Shown in pieces: positions 1 to 6,140 of a stretch of 6,152 nucleotides of DNA. The position numbers were made by a program, and so were the translations under genes. Origin of the DNA: Phil1 sp963643205 (GTDB taxonomy: Bacteria; Bacillota; Clostridia; Christensenellales; CAG-138). Position 1 is the stretch's first letter; every line of letters starts with the position of its first letter. The notes beneath the pieces are model-generated. The model saw only the letters and a list, made by a program, of their open reading frames with translations, ran no database searches and had not been told where the DNA came from. The stretch is taken from assembly GCA_963643205.1 (NCBI GenBank), contig CAVIJJ010000052.1:1-6152 (forward strand), in the 5' to 3' direction.

Positions 1-58
1 ATCGGCATAGGGTCGACTGCGCGTTGTATACGGGAACGATAAGGGAAAATTTCATCAT
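1..58 (-). CDS. GT2-family glycosyltransferase, N-terminus only (runs off window)
   Basis: Reading the minus strand from the ATG at 58-56 gives M-MKFSLIVPVYNAQSTLCR before the window ends. The hydrophobic strand followed by P-V-Y-N is the nucleotide-sugar-binding start of family 2 (GT-A fold) glycosyltransferases. The first ATG overlaps the TGA of the preceding GT4 gene as ATGA; a second ATG follows directly at 55-53, so either may be the start. A GGTGA stretch just upstream is a weak ribosome binding site, which fits translational coupling. As the gene after a GT4 transferase in this operon, it probably adds another sugar to the lipid-linked repeat unit. Only 18-19 residues are visible, so donor, acceptor and domain length cannot be judged. 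The family call is fairly safe because PVYN at this position is typical. Confidence 0.8.
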   Translation of the reverse strand, partial: MMKFSLIVPVYNAQSTLCR

Positions 59-1182
59 GCTTCACCGCACTCATATATTTTCTCAAGCTCGTGCCGCACA
101 CTCTCCGCGGTATAGCTTTGGGCTTTTTCATAACCCGCCATGCCAAGCTGTTTTCCGTTTCCTTCGGTATAAAGCTTTATCAGCATTTCGGATAGCTTTT
201 CGCTGTCCCCCACCGGCACAAGGTAACCCGTTTTGCCGTTCTCCACAAGCTCGCGATGGCCGCGGTTCATCACAGCCACAATAGGCTTTGCGCAAAGCAT
301 TCCTTCTATCAAGTTTAAGCCAAGGCCCTCCCTGTGGCTGCAGGATACTATCACATCGGCCGTGGGAACAACGCGCTCAAGGTCCGTGCGGTAGCCAAGC
401 AGGCGTATATATTCGGCGGCGCCGCAGCGGTTAATCCGCTCCTGCAGAGCGTTTTTCATGGGGCCGTTACCGGCAAGCAGCACCTTAATGGCGGGGATTT
501 TCTCTTTGCAGAGCACAGCCGCGTCTATAAGCGTGCTTTGGTCCTTGTTTTCGTTCAACTCCCCAGTGCAGAGAATTACAAAATCCCCCGCGCCAAGGTT
601 TTCCTTTTCACGCATGGCAAGCGCCTCTTCGTCGCTATGGGGAAAATACCTATTAGTTGAAACGCCAACGCCGTGTATACGGCAAACCTCGCAGGGGAAC
701 TTGCTCCGCGCAAGCGCGTAATCCTCTTCGTTTATGGTAATAAGCTTGTCCGTAAACCGAGCCATAAGCTTCTCAACCGGGTACCATATAAGCCAGTTTT
801 TCTTCGGCGCGCCTTGGTAGAAATGGAAGCCGTGAGCAGTATAAAATACCTTTGTGCCGTGCTTTCTTGCTTTTCGCGCGGCAAGCCTGCCGAGCACTCC
901 GCCTACGGGAGTGTTGCAATGAATCACATCGTACTCGCCTTCATCGATAAGCTTTTTCAGTTGCTTATACGCCCCAAAATTCTTCGCTGAAAACGGGGAT
1001 CTCTGAAACGGTACGTCAAATACTTGCTCCGCAAAATCCAACTTCAGTCCGTTCTTCTCGGCAAGGTTGTCCCGCGCCGCCACATGAACCGCGCACCCAC
1101 GCTCGTGCAGCATGGAAACAAGCGGCTTGTGGAACTGGCAAATATGCGATTGTACGGTGGCAATAAGTAAAATCTTCTTCAT
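55..1182 (-). CDS. GT4-family (GT-B fold) glycosyltransferase of a surface-polysaccharide cluster
   Basis: Predicted cytoplasmic, membrane-associated enzyme that transfers a sugar from a nucleotide donor to a lipid-linked glycan. The 375 residues are a complete GT-B protein. The N-terminal acceptor domain starts MKKILLIATV, with the HCNTPVGGVLGR helix near 88-99 and the YTAHGFHFYQGAPKKNW segment near 114-128, which is characteristic of the EpsD-like capsule GT4 subgroup. The C-terminal donor domain has GELNENKDQSTLI, LLAGNGP and LLGYRTDL, then REGLGLNLIEGM, whose Glu285 and Glu293 form the retaining GT4 EX7E motif. The gene starts 3 nt after the ATP-grasp stop with no clear ribosome binding site in between, so it probably relies on coupled translation. 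It ends in an ATGA overlap with the next glycosyltransferase. Sugar specificity cannot be read from the sequence. Confidence 0.93.
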   Translation of the reverse strand: MKKILLIATVQSHICQFHKPLVSMLHERGCAVHVAARDNLAEKNGLKLDFAEQVFDVPFQRSPFSAKNFGAYKQLKKLIDEGEYDVIHCNTPVGGVLGRLAARKARKHGTKVFYTAHGFHFYQGAPKKNWLIWYPVEKLMARFTDKLITINEEDYALARSKFPCEVCRIHGVGVSTNRYFPHSDEEALAMREKENLGAGDFVILCTGELNENKDQSTLIDAAVLCKEKIPAIKVLLAGNGPMKNALQERINRCGAAEYIRLLGYRTDLERVVPTADVIVSCSHREGLGLNLIEGMLCAKPIVAVMNRGHRELVENGKTGYLVPVGDSEKLSEMLIKLYTEGNGKQLGMAGYEKAQSYTAESVRHELEKIYECGEA

Positions 1183-1185
1183 AAA

Positions 1186-2040
1186 TCACATAAACTGCCC
1201 ATATATACTTCTCTTTCCATAGCCTTCCGGATTAATCATTCTAACTTGCATCCATTCGTAGCCTGGGCAGTTATTTCCTTCCACAATAATTGGTCCGTCC
1301 GGAGTAATTGCAACATCCCATCCGACGTACCCAACTTCTGGCACAATTGCACTTGCTTTCTCAACTAATTTCAGAACGTCATCCCAAAACGGTATTACAA
1401 AACCTTTAAATTTCACACCGGTTTTTGGATGAACGGTGTAAAGATTCTCTTCATAATCGCAGGCATCACTGATTACCTCACCTGTTTTGATATCAATGTT
1501 TGCAAACATTGCATTTGCAGAAGCATTTGTAACCTCTTTGTCATTGGCAACTGCAAAAGTTGCTGCCAAATGTGCGAATCTCTCCTTGTTTCGTGCCGTT
1601 ACAACCCTAACGATATTGACCGCCTTCGGGTTGAACTTTTCCATAAGTGCATGCTGGACGATCCATTCCTCAACCATTCCATCTGGAAGAGACTGCAGGT
1701 AAGCAGCTAACTGCTCTTTCGTATATTTCTCCGTTTTGATTACAATGATGCCCTGTGCCATTGAACCTGCGATTGGTTTATAAATGATCTTATCTCCGAG
1801 TCTGGATACTACTTCTTCTGTACATTCCCTGTTGAACATACATTTCCGCTTCATAAAATCCTTAAATTTCTCGCAGAGAAGCTTCTTATTATCGAAGTAG
1901 ATTTCAAACTCTGGGTCATTGTTTACCCGCTGCATTCTCTGGCTAAGTCTGTGCGTAACAAACGTTTTCCTGTGCCTCGCATCAAGCTCATAAAAACCAA
2001 ACCAGTAATAATTACGGGGGCTTGCCCCATATCTGATCAT
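1186..2040 (-). CDS. Sugar-transfer-associated ATP-grasp enzyme (main part; true 5' end lies upstream in another frame)
   Basis: This 284-codon frame holds nearly all of an ATP-grasp protein of the family linked to sugar-transferase clusters (Pfam ATPgrasp_ST type). Visible in order: RYGASPRNYYWFGFYEL near 3-19, typical of the family's start; an ATP-binding lysine in IIYKPIAGSMAQG (Lys88) with a glycine-rich loop; WIVQHALMEKFNP; and at the C-terminus GWDVAITPDGP (Asp242) and VEGNNCPGYEW (Glu254, Asn256), the metal-binding end. ATP-grasp enzymes make an acyl phosphate and couple it to an amine or thiol; the substrate of this family is unknown. The ATG at 2040 has no ribosome binding site and sits inside conserved family sequence, so it is probably not the real start. 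The reading frame continues upstream through VTWYADLFWC to a G7 run, where one base of shift connects it to the well-supported ATG at 2162. Restored length is about 325 residues. Confidence 0.85.
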   Translation of the reverse strand: MIRYGASPRNYYWFGFYELDARHRKTFVTHRLSQRMQRVNNDPEFEIYFDNKKLLCEKFKDFMKRKCMFNRECTEEVVSRLGDKIIYKPIAGSMAQGIIVIKTEKYTKEQLAAYLQSLPDGMVEEWIVQHALMEKFNPKAVNIVRVVTARNKERFAHLAATFAVANDKEVTNASANAMFANIDIKTGEVISDACDYEENLYTVHPKTGVKFKGFVIPFWDDVLKLVEKASAIVPEVGYVGWDVAITPDGPIIVEGNNCPGYEWMQVRMINPEGYGKRSIYGQFM

Positions 2041-2066
2041 GCACCAGAACAGGTCAGCATACCATG

Positions 2067-2162
2067 TTACCCCCCCGTTATTTTTTTACCATTCATGCGT
2101 ATTTCCTTGATCGAGTTCAACACATAATCAACTTTGCTTATAACATCTTTCAAATAGTCCAT
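2067..2162 (-). pseudogene. Out-of-frame 5' end of the ATP-grasp gene (31 codons, then TAA)
   Basis: ATG at 2162-2160 follows AGGAGAA by 5 nt (7 nt from AGGAG) and lies 13 nt after the previous stop, so it looks like the authentic start of the ATP-grasp gene. It encodes MDYLKDVISKVDYVLNSIKE and 11 more residues ending KKITGG, then stops at TAA (2069-2067). The stop comes directly after seven G (2070-2076). One extra base in that run, or a -1 slip, changes the reading to GGVTWYADLFWCMIRYGASP and continues without interruption into the 284-codon frame. The restored hydrophobic stretch leading into RYGxSPxNYY is what the family normally has there. As written, the DNA yields only a 31-residue peptide from this start. 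Whether this is a true mutation, a phase-variable state, a frameshift site or a sequencing error cannot be decided here. Confidence 0.8.
2070..2076 (-). repeat. G7 homopolymer at the reading-frame break
   Basis: Seven consecutive G on the coding strand (CCCCCCC on the plus strand), in zero-frame context ACG GGG GGG TAA. In this frame it also fits the heptamer pattern X XXY YYZ used in -1 ribosomal frameshifting (G GGG GGG). A run of seven A on the coding strand lies just upstream, at 2081-2087, where a one-base gain would also restore the frame. Such runs are prone to slipped-strand mispairing in DNA, to polymerase slippage in RNA, and to base-calling errors. Confidence 0.85.
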
Positions 2163-2167
2163 TGCAC

Positions 2168-2174
2168 TTCTCCT
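2168..2174 (-). promoter_or_regulatory. Ribosome binding site of the ATP-grasp gene
   Basis: AGGAGAA on the coding strand, with AGGAG 7 nt from the ATG at 2162. It decides the start: the internal ATG at 2040 has nothing comparable upstream, so translation is expected to begin at 2162 despite the early stop. Confidence 0.8.
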
Positions 2175-2175
2175 G

Positions 2176-3777
2176 TCAGAATGGTCTTATGGATGTTATG
2201 AAATAGTAAATCTTGTCCATCCACATACGTTTGTTATCGTGCGAAACATCTTTTACGCTTATATTCGTTGCATCAATTGCAGGGCACAGCTCATGCGTAA
2301 AATCAATATGTGTCCGGTCTGCAATACGATCCTTCAGAGGCACCATCAGCATAAGATCCGCAAGATGGCGATTGTTATACGGAACAGTCACATCATGGGA
2401 AAACATATGTTCACAGCTCAGAACATCAGCGCCCCAGCGGCTGTCCCGCATCTCCAGATCAATGATATCACTCCAGTCATAATTGAACATGTGCTCGTTA
2501 TAGGCTGTTTTTTCAAGATAATCGCGATAACGCGCATCTGTCGCATACATAAGCGCGGGATTAAACAAATATATGTTGTTCATCGCGTTTACCCTGCGCG
2601 CCGTGCACTTTTTCTGCATTTGTTTTACGCCGTAACGTCTATAATAAAACGCTCTGCCTACCTCGGATGTCCAGGACTTGACCTCAATGTCAAACGGATT
2701 CGCTTTTTTCAGATATATCCGCTTCATAATATCATTGTGGTTGAAATAGCGTCTGTTGCTGTTTACGCAAAGTATTGCCCTAACTAAATCGTATTCAGGA
2801 TATAACGATTTATCCAACGGTATATCATAGGTTGTATGCGGCACTCCCACGGCCGAACATATTTTCTCTGCCGCATCGCAGTCAACCTTTTCCGCGGGCT
2901 GTGAGTTATATGAAAAGTATCTGTATTTATACTTTACGTGAATCGATGCCGCAAGTGAGCCTTTGCTGTCCCGCCCGCCGGTAACCGATACCGCAGGTCT
3001 TTCCCACTTCTTTGCTATCAGGCTAAGGTTATTTTTCATCATTTCTGAAATTTGATGGACAACCTCACCATACTCCCTATCACTGGCGCACATATTCAGC
3101 GGCTTGCGCGGCCAAATACGTACAATTCTAAAATTGCCATCCGCGTAATCAACATAATTATTGGCAATCAGCTTTTTCAGTTCATGATAATGACTTATGT
3201 CTCCCGGCAACCCCTCGCCATAAAGATGATACCATCGATAATGTTCAAGCTTTGTTACATAATCATCACGATGAAGTTCTTCAAATTGCGCGACCAGTTC
3301 CTCATGAGAGCAAATATAAAAATGTCCGTTAATGTTTCCATAGTAAGCGGTACGCATACTCTCAAAATCACCGCAGAAGGTTACATTCGCATCCCCCGCA
3401 GGAATCATGCCAAGAACAAATAATCCGGTTAAATCATTGATAAACCGAAGTCCCACCTCAAAATCACCATTGGACTTCTCCGCAAGTGTTTTCAGTATTT
3501 CATTTTCGTCCCATTGATAAGAAAATGGATTGTACGCATGCCCTATCAAAAAATAAGTTGTTCCGTTTTTATTTGCGGTATACAGCTTTTGTCTGCTATG
3601 AACCCAAACGTTAAGCTTTTCTGTAAGTTTTTCCTGTCGCCAGTTTTCATAGAAAGGAAACTCCTCCCGCAAACTCAAATCTTGATTTGTAATCAAAAAG
3701 CCCTGCTCAAACAAAGAGGATTTATATTCCGGAAATTTCTCAATATTCTCCCGTATATACGGCCAATTTTCATTCAT
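2176..3777 (-). CDS. Asparagine-synthetase-like PP-loop enzyme without glutaminase cysteine
   Basis: The 533-residue protein has the layout of asparagine synthetase B relatives. The N-terminal part resembles the Ntn/GATase II fold (GHAYNPFS, then DLTGLFVLGMI and GDFESMRTAYYG before residue 160). The C-terminal part is an ATP pyrophosphatase domain with PP-loop TGGRDS at 266-271, a variant of SGGxDS, and a VPYNNRHLADLML segment towards the end that matches the synthetase fold. Glutamine-dependent enzymes need Cys at position 2; here the protein begins MNENWPY, so ammonia cannot be taken from glutamine in the usual way. The family fact is that the PP-loop adenylates a carboxylate; cysteine-less members such as beta-lactam synthetase then form an amide with a different amine. 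I infer an acid-amine ligation for glycan decoration. The start at 3777 is chosen because it has AGGAGG 7 nt upstream and an ATGA overlap with the dehydrogenase; a frame extension of 9 codons upstream is unlikely to be used. Confidence 0.85.
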   Translation of the reverse strand: MNENWPYIRENIEKFPEYKSSLFEQGFLITNQDLSLREEFPFYENWRQEKLTEKLNVWVHSRQKLYTANKNGTTYFLIGHAYNPFSYQWDENEILKTLAEKSNGDFEVGLRFINDLTGLFVLGMIPAGDANVTFCGDFESMRTAYYGNINGHFYICSHEELVAQFEELHRDDYVTKLEHYRWYHLYGEGLPGDISHYHELKKLIANNYVDYADGNFRIVRIWPRKPLNMCASDREYGEVVHQISEMMKNNLSLIAKKWERPAVSVTGGRDSKGSLAASIHVKYKYRYFSYNSQPAEKVDCDAAEKICSAVGVPHTTYDIPLDKSLYPEYDLVRAILCVNSNRRYFNHNDIMKRIYLKKANPFDIEVKSWTSEVGRAFYYRRYGVKQMQKKCTARRVNAMNNIYLFNPALMYATDARYRDYLEKTAYNEHMFNYDWSDIIDLEMRDSRWGADVLSCEHMFSHDVTVPYNNRHLADLMLMVPLKDRIADRTHIDFTHELCPAIDATNISVKDVSHDNKRMWMDKIYYFITSIRPF

Positions 3778-4658
3778 TTCAGCCCCTCCTTTATTTTTCC
3801 CCACAGCCTTGCCCTATTTCCGTCGCCTACAAAGCTGTTATGCGGGGTTAGTATCACGTTTTCCATATCCCACAGCGGGCTTTGATCGCTGAGCGGTTCT
3901 TCTTCAAACACGTCAAGCACAGCCCTGCCACCACCACGCAGCCACTCAATTAGTGCTTCTTCATCCGCAAGCGCGCCGCGGGCAACGTTCACAAACACGG
4001 CATCCTTGCTTAAGCTCTCAAAAACAGCCTTACTTACAATGCCCCGCGTTTGAGGAGTAAGCGCGATGCCGCAAACCAATATGTCACAATCCTTCGCGGT
4101 GCTTTCAAGCTCGCTAAGCGGTAAAATCTCGTCAAATTTTTCAATTTTTCTTACCGTACGGTTTATTCCCGTAACGCGGCAGCCAAACGCGTTCAGCCGC
4201 TTCGCAATCTCGCGCCCAACATCTCCGCAACCGAGGATGCATACACGCTTGCCCGACAATTCAAGCATGCCGCGATGCTTCTCCCATTTATGCCGTGCCT
4301 GATTCTCAGCAAAAAAACGGCTTTGCTTATATAGCTGCAATATGCCGCCAATTACAAACTCCGCCATAGGGATACTATACACACCCGCGGCATTGCGAAG
4401 CTCAATACCATGGTTTTTAATATATTCAAGCGGCACGCGGTCAAGCCCCGCACTTGTAAGCTGTATTAATTTTAGGTTTGTAAAATGCTCGATGGAATTA
4501 TAAAGAAATAAGCCGTTGCACACAACCGCATCGTATATTTCAGGATTGTTAACACCCGCGCGCTCATCATTATGCACGAACACATTGTGCCCCATGGCTC
4601 TCAGCTCCGCAAGCTCGGCCTCGTTTATCAGAAACGCCCCGGTAATAAGTATATTCAT
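3774..4658 (-). CDS. D-isomer-specific 2-hydroxyacid dehydrogenase, NAD(P)-dependent
   Basis: Cytoplasmic oxidoreductase expected to interconvert a 2-oxoacid and a D-2-hydroxyacid. The 294 residues contain the family's split catalytic domain (TSAGLDR near 68-74) around a Rossmann domain with GCGDVG at 143-148. The catalytic triad is intact: Arg227 in NVARGAL, Glu254 in FEEEPL and His273 in TPHNSF. At the end of the second Rossmann strand the sequence is INRTVRK (165-171), with Asn-Arg instead of the acidic residue usual for NAD, which suggests NADPH preference. Only 21 residues follow His273, shorter than most relatives, so the C-terminal helix region is trimmed. Both ends overlap neighbours as ATGA (aldolase upstream, synthetase-like gene downstream). 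Next to an aldolase, the natural guess is reduction of the aldolase's 2-oxo product, but a role in general hydroxyacid metabolism cannot be excluded. Confidence 0.9.
   Translation of the reverse strand: MNILITGAFLINEAELAELRAMGHNVFVHNDERAGVNNPEIYDAVVCNGLFLYNSIEHFTNLKLIQLTSAGLDRVPLEYIKNHGIELRNAAGVYSIPMAEFVIGGILQLYKQSRFFAENQARHKWEKHRGMLELSGKRVCILGCGDVGREIAKRLNAFGCRVTGINRTVRKIEKFDEILPLSELESTAKDCDILVCGIALTPQTRGIVSKAVFESLSKDAVFVNVARGALADEEALIEWLRGGGRAVLDVFEEEPLSDQSPLWDMENVILTPHNSFVGDGNRARLWGKIKEGLK
3785..3790 (-). promoter_or_regulatory. Ribosome binding site of the asparagine-synthetase-like gene
   Basis: Perfect AGGAGG on the coding strand, 7 nt before the ATG at 3777-3775. It lies inside the last codons of the dehydrogenase gene. 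It fixes the start at this ATG rather than the ATG at 3804, and so shows that residue 2 is Asn, not Cys. Confidence 0.85.
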
Positions 4659-5479
4659 GCGCCCATGCCCTTCACTATTTTATCAACGCATTCACAAACC
4701 ATAAGCCTGTTTTTCTCAAATTGCTCCGCGCTCCATGCCGCGCATTCGCTTTCCACCCTGCGAATATCGGCAACGCCATCCGTAAAAATGCGCTTTATCT
4801 CAGACAAATTTTTAATTTTCTCCGTGTTACAGAAGCTGCGGGAGAGTATAACATAGCTTGAACCAAGGCGATAATGCTCGCCTATTATATACTCCGCAGG
4901 GAGCATGCCCGAGCCGGGTCTTCCCACACCGCCAAAGCCAAAAGGAATCCCGGCACCGCCAAGAACGCCGGAAAGCCTATCCACCGTGCCATCTGCCAAG
5001 AGCTGAAACATAAATTTAAGCCTATAGCACAGATGCAGATCGTTGAGACCGATGAGCATTTGGTCAATACCGGGGACCTTAACCGCATCGTTTATATTAT
5101 CCACGGCGGTATCGGTTTCAAGAAGAGGCATTACCTTGGCGCGCCCGCCTACCATTGCGACGAATCTGCGCAAATCATCCGCCGTACGCCACATAGGCAG
5201 CATTATAACATCAGCGCCGTTTTGTATTGAGGCATCTATTTCAGAGTGTGAATTAGGATTAAGCGGGTTCACGCGCGCCATTATTTCCGCACTGCTGCCT
5301 ATCGCCGCACGAACAGCAGCTATATCATTAGGCACATGGTGCGACTGCACCGTGTCCATGCCGCCCTGCCGCTCCGCCTTGCCAAGCACCTCCATATCAA
5401 TAAAGATGCGATTAACACCCGCATCGGCGGCAATCTTAGCAACGGCCGGATTGTTTGTAATGTACATCAGCTTAAGCAT
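4655..5479 (-). CDS. HpcH/HpaI/citrate-lyase-beta family aldolase
   Basis: The 274 residues form a phosphoenolpyruvate/pyruvate-type TIM barrel. Family marks in order: FIDMEVLGKAERQG (26-39), MARVNP with Arg69 as probable carboxylate/enolate-binding residue, GADVIMLPMW (88-97), MPLLET with metal ligand Glu121, and IGLNDLHL with metal ligand Asp147. Family members join or split C-C bonds next to a 2-oxoacid (pyruvate plus aldehyde) or an acyl-CoA, using Mg2+ or another divalent metal. The His found after D-x-E in HpaI class II aldolases is absent here (Val31); D-M-E-V-L is closer to the CitE-like pattern, so the exact reaction is open. The start at 5479 is preceded by GAGGT and lies 7 nt after the sugar transferase stop; the end overlaps the dehydrogenase start. 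Placement between a priming transferase and a 2-hydroxyacid dehydrogenase suggests it makes a precursor for the glycan rather than serving catabolism. Confidence 0.85.
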   Translation of the reverse strand: MLKLMYITNNPAVAKIAADAGVNRIFIDMEVLGKAERQGGMDTVQSHHVPNDIAAVRAAIGSSAEIMARVNPLNPNSHSEIDASIQNGADVIMLPMWRTADDLRRFVAMVGGRAKVMPLLETDTAVDNINDAVKVPGIDQMLIGLNDLHLCYRLKFMFQLLADGTVDRLSGVLGGAGIPFGFGGVGRPGSGMLPAEYIIGEHYRLGSSYVILSRSFCNTEKIKNLSEIKRIFTDGVADIRRVESECAAWSAEQFEKNRLMVCECVDKIVKGMGA

Positions 5480-5486
5480 ATTTACC

Positions 5487-6086
5487 TCAAACCGTAGCGC
5501 CCGTGTTTACGTTGTCCTCATTGCGCAAAACCTTGAATACGGTCATAAAAAGAATCTTTATATCCAACGAAAGCGAAACATTTCTTGTGTACCATACGCT
5601 CATTTTAATACGCTCATGCCACTCAACGCCCTTGCGCCCGTGCACCTGCGCCCATCCGGTAATGCCCGGGCGAACATCGAACATATGTAGCTGTTCCTCG
5701 GTATATTCTTCTATCGGCCAGGGATGATATGTAAGCGGTGGCCGCGGGCCGACTATCGCCATATCTCCCGCAATTATGTTTATAAGCTGCGGTAACTCAT
5801 CAATGCTTGTGGCGCGTATGAACCTGCCAACCTTCGTGATGCGCGGGTCATCCTTTGCGCTGTATACCCCGCTGCCAGTATGCTCCGCGCCAACCTTCAT
5901 GGAACGGAACTTATAAATCGTAAATTCCTTCCCATGAAGTCCCAATCTGCGCTGCTTAAAAAGCACAGGCCCCGCTGATGTAAGCTTTATGGCAATCGAG
6001 GTTATTATGATAATAGGTGAAAGAACAATAAGCGCGATTAAAGAAAGAAGCGTATCAATCGCGCGTTTCCAGAATTTAAGATACAT
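5487..6086 (-). CDS. Polyprenyl-phosphate sugar-1-phosphate transferase (PglC/WcaJ-type, priming enzyme)
   Basis: Integral membrane phosphoglycosyltransferase that moves a sugar-1-phosphate from a UDP-sugar to undecaprenyl phosphate, the first step of repeat-unit assembly. The 199 residues match the short monotopic type (PglC-like), not the long WcaJ/WbaP type with extra membrane helices. Visible marks: an N-terminal hydrophobic re-entrant helix (about 10-33) broken by Ser23-Pro24, GPVLFKQRRLG (39-49), YKFRSM (58-63), the catalytic Asp96-Glu97 in SIDELPQ, AIVGPRPP (110-117) and RPGITGWAQV (139-148). The start at 6086 gives the normal family N-terminus; a weak GGGA precedes it. It leads the set of genes seen here and the aldolase gene follows after 7 nt. 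The sugar, commonly GalNAc, GlcNAc, galactose or a bacillosamine-type sugar, is not predictable from the sequence. Confidence 0.95.
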   Translation of the reverse strand: MYLKFWKRAIDTLLSLIALIVLSPIIIITSIAIKLTSAGPVLFKQRRLGLHGKEFTIYKFRSMKVGAEHTGSGVYSAKDDPRITKVGRFIRATSIDELPQLINIIAGDMAIVGPRPPLTYHPWPIEEYTEEQLHMFDVRPGITGWAQVHGRKGVEWHERIKMSVWYTRNVSLSLDIKILFMTVFKVLRNEDNVNTGATV

Positions 6087-6115
6087 ATTTTATTCCCATT
6101 TTCTGTTTTTCCCAT

Positions 6116-6140
6116 GCCTACGGCATCCGACGCCGAAGGC
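6116..6140. repeat. Imperfect inverted repeat upstream of the priming transferase
   Basis: GCCTACGGC (6116-6124) and GCCGAAGGC (6132-6140) are reverse complements apart from one central position, separated by a 7-base loop. The transcript on the minus strand could fold a 9-bp stem with one T-T mismatch, ending 29 nt before the transferase ATG. No U-run follows, so it does not look like a rho-independent terminator. It could be a leader hairpin, a small dispersed palindromic repeat, or chance inside the end of an upstream gene. Confidence 0.5.

Noticed and set aside
1183..1200. Separate promoter or terminator between the ATP-grasp and GT4 genes.
   Set aside because: Only 3 nt separate the genes, and there is no hairpin with a U-run or promoter-like pair of boxes.
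2081..2087. A7 run as a classic -1 ribosomal slippery site.
   Set aside because: The zero frame reads GGT AAA AAA ATA, so the heptamer in frame is T AAA AAA and does not fit the X XXY YYZ pattern. Slippage in DNA or RNA at this run remains possible.
2239..2787. 182-codon plus-strand open frame.
   Set aside because: It lies wholly opposite the synthetase-like gene, has no recognisable motif, and the opposing frame has clear family motifs. The same applies to the other plus-strand frames (for example 5043-5690 and 3052-3423).
3774..3804. ATG at 3804 as the start of the synthetase-like gene, adding nine residues.
   Set aside because: It would overlap the dehydrogenase by 31 nt and ignore the perfect AGGAGG placed 7 nt before the ATG at 3777.
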